DNA of 64,000 nt from Rhodobacteraceae bacterium CCMM004 (lineage in GTDB: Bacteria > Pseudomonadota > Alphaproteobacteria > Rhodobacterales > Rhodobacteraceae), in NCBI GenBank assembly GCA_004005435.1, contig RZWH01000002.1, positions 186,001 to 250,000 on the forward strand, given 5' to 3'. Made by a program: the position numbers and the translations under genes. Under the pieces are notes generated by a model. It was given only the letters and a program-made list of their open reading frames with translations, was not told the DNA's origin and searched no databases. Within the stretch, counting starts at the first letter, position 1; each line of letters opens with the position of its first letter. This document shows positions 18,399 through 27,400 of this stretch, in pieces.

Positions 18399-18419
18399 CG
18401 ACACCGCGCCTCCCCGCGC

Positions 18420-20675
18420 ATGGCATCCTTCGACATCGTCCATGCCGGCGACCTGCGCTATCGCGGTGGCACCTCGGCGGCCCTGCGCACCGAGTTCGCC
18501 GCCGCCGCCGCCCACGGCCTGAACGTCGCCGCCCTGCCCTTTCTCGGCGGGCGCACCCGGTTCGTGGAGGACACCGAGCCGCGGCTGGCCGCCGTCATGC
18601 GGCAGGGGCGGGTCCCGCATCTCCACCCCGAGGCGCCGGTGCGCTGCCGGGTGCTCCTGGCCCATCACCCGCAGGTGTTCCAGGAGATGCCCCACCGCGC
18701 CGTCGCGACCCGCCCCGAGGCGGTCGTCTGCGTGCTGCACCACCCGCCCTACGATGGGGCGGGACGCCCGCAATACGACATCGCACGGGTCGCGGAGGTG
18801 CTGGAGGCGACGTTTGCCGCGCCCGTCCGCTTTGCCCCGGTCAGCCCGGTGGTCCGCGCCCAGATCGCCGACGCGGGCGGTCTGGACGTCGCCCTCACCG
18901 CCCGCGACTGGCCGAACCTCGTGGACGTCGACGCCTGGCGCCCGGCGGTCGAGCGGCCCGCCCCGCGCGACACCGCGGCCATCGGCCGCCACAGCCGCGC
19001 CGATCCGTTGAAATGGCCCGACGATGCGGCGGCGTTCCGCGCCGCCTATCCCGACGACCCCCGCTTTGCCTATCGCATCCTCGGCGTGGCGGACCTCCCC
19101 CATGACCTGGAGCGCCCCGCCCGATGGCAGGTCCAGCCGTTCACCGACCGGGGGGTGGCGGCGTTCCTGCACAGCCTCGACTTCTTCGTCTACTTCCACA
19201 GCTCGGAATGGGTCGAAGCCTTCGGCATCGCGGTGGCCGAGGCCATGGCGGCGGGCGTCGTCACCGTCCTGCCCCCCTATCTGGAGGCGGTGTTCGGCGA
19301 CGGCGCCGTCTATTGCACGCCGAGCGAGGTGCGCGAGGTCCTGTCCTTCTACCTCGACCGGCCGGACGAGTACCGCCGCCAGGCCCGCGCGGGCCAGGAT
19401 CTGATCGCGGCGCGCTACGGCTATGGAGCGTTTCCGGGCCGGGTGGCGGCGCTGTTTGCCGACCTGGGTCTGGCGCCGCCCACGCTGAGCGCCCTGACGC
19501 CACAGGTCGCACCCGCAGACCCGCTGCCGCCCGCACCGACCATCGCGCCGCCACGGCCCGAGCGGGTGCTTTGCGTGTGCGGCAACGGGGTGGGGCTCGG
19601 CCACATCACCCGGCTGATGGCGGTGGCGGGACACCTGCCCGACGGGATCGAGCCGGTGTTCCTGACGCTGTCGCCCGCCACCGGCCTGATCCGCGACGCG
19701 GGCTACGCCGCCGACTACCTGCCGTCGCACACCCGCGCCGGGGTCACCGCGGAGAGCTGGAACGAAGGGTTCGCCGTCGACCTGATGGCGATGCTCCGCG
19801 CGGGCGGGTTCCGCAGTGTGATCTACGACGGCAACGACGCCTTTCCGGGGATGCGAGAGGTGATGCGGCTGCGCCCGGATCTGGGCTGGATCTGGATCCG
19901 CCGGGCCATGTGGCAGTCCCATCACCGGGTGAACCCGGAGAGCGAAGCGCTGTTCCACATGGTGCTGGAGCCGGGCGAGCTGGCCGCCGCCGTCGATCGC
20001 GGCGACACGGTCGGCAAGGTAGGGACCATCGCCCTACCCCCGGTCCTCTCGCTGGCGCCCGACGCGCGGCTCGACCGGGATGCGGCGGCGCGGGCGTTGG
20101 ACCTGGACCCGGCGCGGCCGACGGCGGTGGTGCAACTGGGCTCGCAGTCGAACTTCGACACCGCGGAGGTGGCGCAGCGGATCTCTGCCGCGCTGGCGAA
20201 GCGCGGAGTGCAGACCGTCGCTTTGTCGAACCCGCTCGGCCCGCCCGCCACCGACCTTCCGCCCGAGGTGCGCGCTTGCGTCAGCTATCCCTTCTACCGC
20301 TACAGCCGGGTGGCGGACGTGATGATTTGCCCGGCGGGCTACAACGCGTTCCATGAGAACAGCCTGGGCGGGATCCCCGCGATCTACGTGCCGAACGAGG
20401 CGCGCGAGATGGACGACCAGCTCCTGCGCGCCCGCTGGGCCGAGGTGGCGGGACTGGCCTGGGTGCTGCGCGCCGACATGGGCGCGCGGGCGGGGGCGGT
20501 GATCGACGCCGCGCTCGCCCCCGGGGCGGCCGCCGAGGTGGCGCGCCGCGCCGCCCGGCTGGACCGCCGCGACGGCGCGGCCGAGGCGGCCCAGGCGATC
20601 CTGCATTTCCTGCTGTCGGTGCGGACCAACCGGCCCCTGGCCGACACCCTGGCGCGGTGGCCCGACACGGCCTGA
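18420..20675 (+). CDS. Two-domain (tandem GT-B) glycosyltransferase
   Basis: It has 751 residues and two glycosyltransferase units in one chain. Residues about 1-350 look like GT family 4, with the EX7E motif EAFGIAVAE near 265 followed by GVVTVLPPYLEAVFG. After a Pro/Ala linker near 355-375, residues about 380-740 resemble MurG/UGT-type enzymes, with GNGVGLGHITR near the start and CPAGYNAFHENSLGGIPAIYVP for the nucleotide-sugar site. Two sugar transfers, perhaps sequential, are implied. The acceptor is unknown. It follows the lipoprotein by 21 bases and is in the same direction as the caspase gene, so a cell-surface role is plausible. Confidence 0.8.
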   Translation: MASFDIVHAGDLRYRGGTSAALRTEFAAAAAHGLNVAALPFLGGRTRFVEDTEPRLAAVMRQGRVPHLHPEAPVRCRVLLAHHPQVFQEMPHRAVATRPEAVVCVLHHPPYDGAGRPQYDIARVAEVLEATFAAPVRFAPVSPVVRAQIADAGGLDVALTARDWPNLVDVDAWRPAVERPAPRDTAAIGRHSRADPLKWPDDAAAFRAAYPDDPRFAYRILGVADLPHDLERPARWQVQPFTDRGVAAFLHSLDFFVYFHSSEWVEAFGIAVAEAMAAGVVTVLPPYLEAVFGDGAVYCTPSEVREVLSFYLDRPDEYRRQARAGQDLIAARYGYGAFPGRVAALFADLGLAPPTLSALTPQVAPADPLPPAPTIAPPRPERVLCVCGNGVGLGHITRLMAVAGHLPDGIEPVFLTLSPATGLIRDAGYAADYLPSHTRAGVTAESWNEGFAVDLMAMLRAGGFRSVIYDGNDAFPGMREVMRLRPDLGWIWIRRAMWQSHHRVNPESEALFHMVLEPGELAAAVDRGDTVGKVGTIALPPVLSLAPDARLDRDAAARALDLDPARPTAVVQLGSQSNFDTAEVAQRISAALAKRGVQTVALSNPLGPPATDLPPEVRACVSYPFYRYSRVADVMICPAGYNAFHENSLGGIPAIYVPNEAREMDDQLLRARWAEVAGLAWVLRADMGARAGAVIDAALAPGAAAEVARRAARLDRRDGAAEAAQAILHFLLSVRTNRPLADTLARWPDTA

Positions 20676-20752
20676 CGGGCGGTTTCGGCGGGACATCCGC
20701 CGGGCGGCGCGGTAGATCGGGGGCGGCCGCAGGGACCAGACAGGAGGCAGTC

Positions 20753-21625
20753 ATGCGCATCGGATTCATCGGGCTGGGCAACATGGGGGCGCCGATGGCG
20801 GCCAACCTGGCCGCGGCGGGGCATACGGTCACAGGCCATGACGTGGCCGGGACCGAAGCGGCGGGCGTGACCCCGGCCGCCACCGCCGCCGAAGCCGCCC
20901 AAGGCGCCGACGTGGTGATCACCATGCTGCCCAACGGCGCGATCCTGCGTCAGGTTGCCGAGGCGGTGGTGCCGGCGATGCAACCGGGGGCCGTCCTGCT
21001 CGATTGCTCGACCGTGGACGTCGAGACCGCCCGCGACGTGGCGGACTTGGCCCGCGCGGCGGGTCTCGGTGCGCTCGACGCGCCGGTCTCGGGCGGGGTC
21101 GGCGGCGCAGCGGGAGGCACTCTGACCTTCATGGTGGGGGGCGACGCCGAGGCGTTCGAAACGGCGCGGCCCCTGTTCGACGTTATGGGGCAGAAAGCAG
21201 TGCATTGCGGCCCCTCGGGCAACGGTCAGGCGGCCAAGATCTGCAACAACATGATCCTCGGCGTGACGATGATCGCGACGTGCGAGGCCTTTGCCCTGGC
21301 CGACAAGCTGGGTCTGTCGCGGCAGGCGATGTTCGACGTGGTGTCGACCTCGTCGGGCTATTCCTGGACGATGAACGCCTATTGCCCGGCGCCGGGGGTG
21401 GGGCCGACCTCGCCCGCCGACAACGGCTACCGCCCGGGCTTTGCCGCCGACCTGATGCTCAAGGATCTGCGCCTGAGCCAGCAGGCGGCCGAGGCGGCGG
21501 ACGCCGACACGCCCATGGGCGCGGCCGCAGCGGAACTCTACCGCCGCTTCGTGGAGGAGGAGGACGGCGCGGGGCGCGATTTCTCGGCCATGCTGCCCCG
21601 GTTCGAGGGGCGCGGACGGGGCTGA
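20753..21625 (+). CDS. mmsB: 3-hydroxyisobutyrate dehydrogenase (MmsB)
   Basis: It oxidises 3-hydroxyisobutyrate to methylmalonate semialdehyde with NAD+ in valine degradation (cytoplasm). The protein has 290 residues, the family norm. The N-terminal nucleotide motif is GFIGLGNMG (residues 4-12), the substrate-binding DAPVSGGVGGA is present, and the catalytic lysine is K162 in GQAAKICNN. The ATG at 20753 follows a GGAGG site; the open frame upstream is an extension without family similarity. It is a lone gene here, followed by a repeat with paired hairpins. Confidence 0.93.
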   Translation: MRIGFIGLGNMGAPMAANLAAAGHTVTGHDVAGTEAAGVTPAATAAEAAQGADVVITMLPNGAILRQVAEAVVPAMQPGAVLLDCSTVDVETARDVADLARAAGLGALDAPVSGGVGGAAGGTLTFMVGGDAEAFETARPLFDVMGQKAVHCGPSGNGQAAKICNNMILGVTMIATCEAFALADKLGLSRQAMFDVVSTSSGYSWTMNAYCPAPGVGPTSPADNGYRPGFAADLMLKDLRLSQQAAEAADADTPMGAAAAELYRRFVEEEDGAGRDFSAMLPRFEGRGRG

Positions 21626-21659
21626 GGCCCGGCGGGATGCCGGGGCGGCGGCGTTGTGC

Positions 21660-21720
21660 GGGGGCGCTGCCCCCGTCGCCTGCGGCGACTCCCCCGGGGT
21701 ATTTGGTCCAAGATGAAGGA
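21660..21720 (+). repeat. Double-hairpin 3'-end repeat of the Rhodobacteraceae type
   Basis: Two hairpins stand side by side, GGGGGC-GCT-GCCCCC and GTCGCC-TGC-GGCGAC. They are followed by a CCCCCGGGG stretch and the tail GTATTTGGTCCAAGATGAAG. From memory, near-identical tails are scattered after genes in many Rhodobacteraceae genomes. It lies 35 bases after mmsB and may serve as its terminator. No second copy was noticed in this window. Confidence 0.65.
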
Positions 21721-21809
21721 GGATAGCGCTGTTGGCCGTCGTCGCGGGCGGCTCGGATCGCCGCGCCGCGGGGCGTCGATGCGCGCCGGTCCGAGTGGCT
21801 TTGCCTGCC

Positions 21810-23501
21810 CTACTCCTCGCCGCGGCGGGCGGCGTCGAGGGCGTCGGCGACCTGGGCCTCGGTGAGGCCGTAGAGGCGGGCGGCGGTCTCGGGGGTGACG
21901 TAGCCGCGGATCAGGTCGCGGCGGACGGCGGCGGGGTCGCGCTCGGCCACGGGGCCGTAGCCGCCGCCGCCGGGAAAGGCCAGGTGCACGCGGCCGCCCT
22001 CCGGCACCGGCTGGCGCCCCTTGACGCGCATCTCTGTGCCGTCGTCGCGGTGCAGCCGCGTCGGCGCGCCGTCGCCGCCGCCCTGCCGCCCGCGGGCGGG
22101 GTGCGCGCCGCGGTCCAGCATCGCCGAAACGTCGAAGGCATGGCCCGGCCGCGCGCCCACCTCCATCACCTGACCGAGCCCACCGCGCTGCCGCCCCGGG
22201 CCACCCGAGTCGGGCCGCAACTCCTTGCGCCAAATGACCACCGGACCGGCATGTTCCGTGGCCTCCACCGGCATGGTCATCACCCCCGAGGGGAAGGCCG
22301 TGGCGTTCAGCCCGTCGAGCGCCGGCCGCGCCCCGGCGCCGCCCGAGTTGAAGGCCAGCACCTCGGTCCGCCGCGCGCCGGCCGGCGCCCCCGCCCCCGG
22401 CCGCGTCGAGAGCTGGAAGTTGCACAGGCACCCCGCGCCCTCGGCCGGGACCACGCCCGGCAAGAGCTGGTCGAGCGCGCCGTAGACCGCGTCCGGCACG
22501 AAATGCCCGACGATGTGGCGCAAGGCCACCGGCGCGGGATGGCGGGCGTTGACGATGGTGTTCTCCGGGGCGGTGACCCGGAAGGGTGCGAGGGAGGCGT
22601 GGTTGTTGGGGATCTCGGGCGCCACGGCGCATTTCAGCGCGTAGCAGGCGTAGGCCTTGGCATAGACTAGGGGGCAGTTGATGCCCTTGGGATCCACACC
22701 GCTGGTGCCGTCGAAGTCGCACAGGATGTGGTCCTCGGCCAGGGTCAGCGTCACCGCCAGGGTGATCGGCGCGGAGAACCCGTCGACCGTCATCGCCGAG
22801 GACGCCGTGCCGCGGGGCAGCGCGGCGATGCGTTCTAGCGTGGCGCGGCGAGAGTTTTCCAGGATGAACGCCGCGATGGCGTCGAGCGTGTCGAGGCCGA
22901 ACTCTTCCAGCATCGCCGACAGCCGCCGCTGGCCCACCTCGTTGCAGGTGGCCAGGGCATACATGTCGCCCACCACCTGGTCGGGCTCTCGCACGTTGCC
23001 GCGGACCAGGCGAATCAGCGTCTCGTCCACCGCGCCGCGGTCCGCGAATCGCATGATCGGCAGATAGAGCCCCTCTTCGTAGACGCTGTCGGCGTCGGCA
23101 CCGAAGCCGCGTCCGCCGATGTCCACCACATGGGCGGTGCAGGCCAGAAACCCCACCAGAGCGCCGCGGTGGAACGCGGGCGTGACCATGGTGATGTCAT
23201 GGAGGTGGCCCGTCCCCTCCCACGGGTCGTTGGTGACGTAGACGTCGCCCTCGGCCATGGTGTCGCGCCCGATCCGGCGGATAAAATGCGCCACCGCGTC
23301 GGCCATGGCATTGACGTGGCCGGGGGTGCCGGTGACGGCCTGGGCCAGCATCCGGCCGTGGGTGTCGTAGACGCCGGCCGACAGGTCGCCGGCCTCGCGC
23401 ACTGAGGTGGAGAACGCGGTGCGGACCAGGGCCTGGGCCTGCTCCTCGACCACCGAGATCAGGCGGGTCCACATCACCTGATGGGCGACGGCGTCGGTCA
23501 T
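21810..23501 (-). CDS. hyuB: Hydantoinase B / oxoprolinase-family protein (HyuB)
   Basis: It is a 563-residue subunit that, with HyuA, forms an ATP-dependent amidohydrolase acting on hydantoins, 5-oxoproline or similar cyclic amides, or a carboxylase of the acetone type. Family blocks seen are TNDPWEGTGHLHD near residue 92, FDGTSGVDPKGINCPLVYAK near 270, and the C-terminal FPGGGGYG. Its ATG overlaps the hyuA stop (ATGA), so the two subunits are translationally coupled. The substrate cannot be told from the sequence. A Gly-rich C-terminus and the adjacent LysR gene are normal for these loci. Confidence 0.9.
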   Translation of the reverse strand: MTDAVAHQVMWTRLISVVEEQAQALVRTAFSTSVREAGDLSAGVYDTHGRMLAQAVTGTPGHVNAMADAVAHFIRRIGRDTMAEGDVYVTNDPWEGTGHLHDITMVTPAFHRGALVGFLACTAHVVDIGGRGFGADADSVYEEGLYLPIMRFADRGAVDETLIRLVRGNVREPDQVVGDMYALATCNEVGQRRLSAMLEEFGLDTLDAIAAFILENSRRATLERIAALPRGTASSAMTVDGFSAPITLAVTLTLAEDHILCDFDGTSGVDPKGINCPLVYAKAYACYALKCAVAPEIPNNHASLAPFRVTAPENTIVNARHPAPVALRHIVGHFVPDAVYGALDQLLPGVVPAEGAGCLCNFQLSTRPGAGAPAGARRTEVLAFNSGGAGARPALDGLNATAFPSGVMTMPVEATEHAGPVVIWRKELRPDSGGPGRQRGGLGQVMEVGARPGHAFDVSAMLDRGAHPARGRQGGGDGAPTRLHRDDGTEMRVKGRQPVPEGGRVHLAFPGGGGYGPVAERDPAAVRRDLIRGYVTPETAARLYGLTEAQVADALDAARRGEE

Positions 23502-25585
23502 GGGCGGGGCTCCCCGATGCGGATGTCGATGCAGCCGTCGGGCTGGCAGAGGGCGCGGGCGCCCGCCGGGACGATCACGGTGGTTTCGGCCTCGGAGATC
23601 ACCGCGGGACCGTCGATCCAGTGGCCCGGCCGCAGATCGGCACGGGCGAGCGCGCGGGCCGCCACGCGGGCGCCGCTGACGGCGTCGATCAGGGGGCGGG
23701 TCTCGGTGCCGGGCGCCTCGGCCCCGGCCGCCACCGCCTCCACCTGCGTGACCGGGCGGGGCGGCGTCGTGGCGTTGACCGACCACAGCGTGGTCTCGAT
23801 CTCCATGCCCGCGACCGTCCGACCGAAGAGACGGGCGTAGTCCTCCTCGAACCGGGTGCGCAGGGCCTCGGCGTCGGGCGCGGCGGCCAGGTCCGCCGAC
23901 AGGGGCACGGGGATCTCCCACCCCTGCCCGGCATAGCGCATGTAGGCGCGCACCTCGGTCACGATCTCGGCGGTCGCGTCGCACGCACGAACCACGGCGG
24001 CCGCCTCGGTGCCGAGTTCGGCCAGGAGCGCGGCGACCCGGGCGCCGTCGAAGGCGCCCAGCGCCATGTAGACCGAACGGGTCGCTTCGAAGCTGAAGGG
24101 CGCCCGCAGAAACCCGATGGCCGAGCCGACCCCGGCCCCCGGCGGCACCAGCAGGCGGGCGACCCCGAGCTTTTGACCGAGCCGCCCGGCGTGGAGCGGT
24201 GCGGCGCCGCCGAAGGCGATCATGGTATAGCGGGTCAGGTCCTCGCCATTTTCGACCGCATGGACGCGGGCGGCGTTGGCCATGGTCTCGTCCACCACCT
24301 CGGCCACGCCGCGGGCGGCCTCGGCGGCGTCGAGACCCAAGGGGGCGCCCACATCGGCGGCCAGCGCCGCCTCCGCCCGATCGGGATGGAGCGCGATGGC
24401 GCCCCCGGCAAAGGCCGCCGGGTCGAGCTTGCCCAACACCAGATCGGCATCGGTGACGGCGGGACGCGTGCCGCCGCGGCCGTAGGAGGCGGGGCCCGGC
24501 TCGGACCCCGCGCTCTCGGGGCCGACGCGGATGCGGCGCATGTCGTCGACATCGGCCAGGCTGCCGCCCCCTGCCCCGATCTCGACCATGTCGATGACCG
24601 GAATCGAGATCGGCATCCCCGAGCCCTTCTTGAACCGGTAGGTGCGGGCGACCTCGAACACCCGCGCGGTCTTGGGCGTGCGGTCGCGGATCAGGCAGAT
24701 CTTGGCGGTCGTGCCGCCCATGTCGAAGCTCAGAACCCGGTCGAGCCCGTGCCGGGCGGCGATGTCGGCGGCAAAGACGGCCCCCCCCGCAGGACCGGAT
24801 TCGACCAGGCGCACGGGCATCTCGGCGGCGTCCTCCAGCGACAGGATCCCTCCGCCCGAATGCATCAGGAACACCGGGCAGTCCGCCCCGGCGGCGCTCA
24901 GCCGCGCCTTCAGCCGGCGCAGATAGCTGGCCATCAACGGCTTGATATAGGCGTTCGCGCACACGGTGTTGAAGCGTTCGTATTCCCGCATCTGCGGCGA
25001 GACGTCGGAGGAAAGCGACACCTGCACCCCCGGCAGCCGCTCGGCCAGGACGGCGCGGACGGCGCGTTCGTGGGCAGGGTCGAGGTAGCTGTGAATCAGG
25101 CCCACCGCTACGCTCTCAGCGCCCGTCTCGGCGATCCGGCCCGCCACCTCGGCGACCTCGGCGGGGTCGAGCGGCACCAGCGTGGCGCCGGTGGCGTCCA
25201 CCCGTTCACGCACCGTGAACCGCATCTGCCGCGGCAAGAGCGGCTGAGGCAGGGTGAGGTTAAGGTCGTACTGCTCGAACCGGCTCTCGGTGCGCATCTC
25301 GATGACGTCGCGAAAGCCTTCGGTGGTGATCAGCGCCGTCTTGGCCCCCCGCCGCTCGATCAGTGCGTTGGTGGCCAGCGTGGTGCCGTGGATGATCTGG
25401 GTGACCTCGGCGGGGGCGATTCCAGCCAGGGCGCAGACCTGGCCCAGGCCGTCGACGATGGCCTCTTCGGGCGCGGCATAGGTGGTCAGCACTTTGGTCG
25501 AGTGCAGCCGCCCCCCCGCCTCCAGCACCACGTCGGTGAAGGTGCCGCCGATGTCGACGCCCAGACGGATCGGGGGGGATGTCAT
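23498..25585 (-). CDS. hyuA: Hydantoinase A / oxoprolinase-family protein (HyuA)
   Basis: It is a 695-residue ATPase-like subunit partnering HyuB. The N-terminal actin-fold phosphate loop is GVDIGGTFTDVVLE (residues 9-22). Further blocks are QIIHGTTLATNALIERRGAKT, the catalytic-core VESGPAGG, and FDMGGTTAKICL. The ATG at 25585 is chosen because the phosphate loop begins at once; the open frame extends upstream only by composition. It is the first gene of the hyuAB pair. A LysR gene lies 79 bases upstream on the same strand and likely regulates it. Substrate unknown. Confidence 0.9.
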   Translation of the reverse strand: MTSPPIRLGVDIGGTFTDVVLEAGGRLHSTKVLTTYAAPEEAIVDGLGQVCALAGIAPAEVTQIIHGTTLATNALIERRGAKTALITTEGFRDVIEMRTESRFEQYDLNLTLPQPLLPRQMRFTVRERVDATGATLVPLDPAEVAEVAGRIAETGAESVAVGLIHSYLDPAHERAVRAVLAERLPGVQVSLSSDVSPQMREYERFNTVCANAYIKPLMASYLRRLKARLSAAGADCPVFLMHSGGGILSLEDAAEMPVRLVESGPAGGAVFAADIAARHGLDRVLSFDMGGTTAKICLIRDRTPKTARVFEVARTYRFKKGSGMPISIPVIDMVEIGAGGGSLADVDDMRRIRVGPESAGSEPGPASYGRGGTRPAVTDADLVLGKLDPAAFAGGAIALHPDRAEAALAADVGAPLGLDAAEAARGVAEVVDETMANAARVHAVENGEDLTRYTMIAFGGAAPLHAGRLGQKLGVARLLVPPGAGVGSAIGFLRAPFSFEATRSVYMALGAFDGARVAALLAELGTEAAAVVRACDATAEIVTEVRAYMRYAGQGWEIPVPLSADLAAAPDAEALRTRFEEDYARLFGRTVAGMEIETTLWSVNATTPPRPVTQVEAVAAGAEAPGTETRPLIDAVSGARVAARALARADLRPGHWIDGPAVISEAETTVIVPAGARALCQPDGCIDIRIGEPRP

Positions 25586-25664
25586 GCGCGCGGCTCCTTG
25601 CCCTGTCAGGCGACTGTTCCAGGCGCCGCGCCGGTTGGCAAATCGGTTGTTCGGTGCCGGGCGA

Positions 25665-26570
25665 TCAAAATCCGTGATCGCCCCTGGAGAGGGAGGCGGC
25701 GCAGTCCGCGGCGGCCCGGACGTGACGGGCGGCGCGCCCGACGTCGAACGCCGCGACGAAGTCCAGCGGCCCGGGGAGCCACGTGCAGGGGACCGCCACC
25801 AACTGCCCCGCCGCCTCCGCGGCGCGCGTGAGGGCGGTGGGCAGGAGCGCCGCGCCCATGCCGTCGACCGCCATCTGCCGGGCCGCGGCCAGGCTGCTGC
25901 AATGAACCACCCCGGCGGTGGAGAGGCCGGCCCGCGCTGCCGCGCGGGCCAGGTCGCGCGCCGCGGCCGACCGTCGGGCATGGGCGATGACCGGTCCGCG
26001 CAGGAGCGCGGCCAGACCCGCGCCCGCAATCCCCGCCGCCACCTCCGGTGCGGCCGTCCAGCCGTAGGGGCTGCTCCCCAACGGCACCGTGCCGGGGCCC
26101 GCCTCTGCGCCCGCCGCGTTCATCAACGCAAGGTCGATCTCACCCGCCGTGCGGGCCGCGTCGATCTCGGCGGCGAGGTCGACCCGCAGTTCCACCGACA
26201 CCGCCGGATAGACTTCTCGAAACGCCCGCAGAAACGGGTGGAGCCAGGTGCAGGCGATGAGTTCGGTGACCCCGAGGCGCAGCCGCTCGTCGATCAGATC
26301 GGTGCGGCCCGCGGTTTCCAACAGCGCCTCGGCCGCCCACAACACCTGCCGCGCCGCCGGCAGCAGCGCCGCCCCCCGCTCGGTCGGCCGCACCCCGGCC
26401 TGGTCGCGGTGCAACAGGCGCAGGCCCAGCGTCTCTTCTAGCGCCGCGATCCGGGCCGACACGTTCGGCTGGGTGGTGCCGAGGACCGCGGCCGCGCGCC
26501 GGAACGAGCCCATGTCGACGACGCAGACCAGCGCCTCCACCTGCTTGAGATTGTATCGGTTTCGGATCAT
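25665..26570 (-). CDS. LysR-family regulator of the hyu locus
   Basis: It has 301 residues. The HTH is clear at the N-terminus (LVCVVDMGSFRRAAAVLGTT, then QPNVSARIAALEETLGLRLLHR). The rest is an effector-binding domain with LRLGVTELIACTWLHPFL near residue 95. The frame stays open for 160 more codons upstream, but the HTH begins at residue 8 from the ATG at 26570, which is therefore preferred. A 10-base perfect inverted repeat overlaps that start codon (26565-26588), which suggests autorepression. hyuA lies 79 bases downstream in the same direction. Sensing of a hydantoin-like compound is inferred from the neighbours. Confidence 0.87.
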   Translation of the reverse strand: MIRNRYNLKQVEALVCVVDMGSFRRAAAVLGTTQPNVSARIAALEETLGLRLLHRDQAGVRPTERGAALLPAARQVLWAAEALLETAGRTDLIDERLRLGVTELIACTWLHPFLRAFREVYPAVSVELRVDLAAEIDAARTAGEIDLALMNAAGAEAGPGTVPLGSSPYGWTAAPEVAAGIAGAGLAALLRGPVIAHARRSAAARDLARAAARAGLSTAGVVHCSSLAAARQMAVDGMGAALLPTALTRAAEAAGQLVAVPCTWLPGPLDFVAAFDVGRAARHVRAAADCAASLSRGDHGF

Positions 26571-26588
26571 CTCAGGATTGAGATGATC
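26565..26588. promoter_or_regulatory. Perfect inverted repeat over the LysR start codon
   Basis: GATCATCTCA-GGAT-TGAGATGATC has two perfect 10-base arms around a 4-base centre. The left arm covers the LysR ATG (complement of 26568-26570). The setting is A/T-rich relative to the rest. It is a strong candidate for an autoregulatory operator, or for a hairpin that hides the start in the message. Confidence 0.6.
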
Positions 26589-27400
26589 ATGAATTACAAT
26601 CGTGATGCAACCCGGTCCCGGCTCGCCGGCCGCGGCCTCCGGCATGTCGGCAACGCCCATACGGATGATGCGGATCGGCGGACCTTCGGCCCCGGGCCCT
26701 CGTCGACGCTCGGTCCCTCGTGGGCGGCCAGGCGCGGGGCATCGCGGCGGCCGGGGTTGGCGATCACCGTCTGCGGCCCGTCGACCCGTGCCGTCTGGAG
26801 GGTGAAGACCGCACCGAGGCGGTCCAGCGGGTGGGCGCGGTGCCGCGGCGCCCGCCCGCCGATCCGCCCTCCAGCGCGTCGGGTCGGTGCGCGGCCCCGT
26901 TGCGGACCAGTCGGCTGTCCGCTTGGGTGGGAGGACGGCGGTGGACCAGGTGGCGTTGCGGACGCTCTCGCCGGCCGTCGCCGCTGTCCCTCGGGCCGCC
27001 GGGGCGCAGCACCAGGTCGAGCGTCCGGCCATGGTCTCGGTCTCCTGGAGGGGCGAGGTCATCCGCGCACGGCGAAGGTCGAGGCTCGATGCACCGTGCC
27101 GTCGGAGACGCGGACGCGGCCGTCGCGGAGTCGCTCCCGGCGCCCGCCCTGGACCCTGTCGATCGAGCAGGTGTTGCGATCGTGGTCCATGTCGGAGTCC
27201 GGCCCCGGGGCAGCGCGACCCGAAATTGTCCCTCGGCGCGGTCCGACCGGACGAAAACCCCGCCATTGTTGCCGATTCACGGGCCAAACGGGGCGGTTTT
27301 CGACGACGCCTTTGACAGACCCCCCGAAAACATCACATGAGAGGGCGTGGTGGGCATTACGTGGGACGGGGTGGCGATGGAGCGGCCCCGGTGATCGGCG
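26589..27400. other. 800-base region without a convincing gene
   Basis: Both strands stay open in several frames, but the products are Arg/Pro/Gly-rich and lack any domain I recognise. The most gene-like piece is a 43-codon minus-strand frame at 27059-27190. Its TGA overlaps an ATG at 27062, and the frame from there runs on into the LysR gene. A stretch near 26790 (minus, another frame) reads RLGAVFTLQTARVDGPQTVI and looks like a fragment of true coding sequence. A decayed gene is the simplest reading. Confidence 0.4.
27312..27340 (+). promoter_or_regulatory. Candidate promoter of the NRPS-PPTase operon
   Basis: TTGACA (27312-27317) is followed after 17 bases by ACATGA, an imperfect -10 box. 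It lies about 60 bases before the C-PCP-TE gene, in an otherwise empty stretch. The strong -35 box supports it, and the -10 is weak. Confidence 0.45.

Noticed and set aside
25665-27287. LysR regulator with a very long N-terminal extension
   Set aside because: LysR proteins begin with the HTH. The extension has Arg/Pro-rich text without a domain, and the ATG at 26570 sits 7 residues before the HTH.
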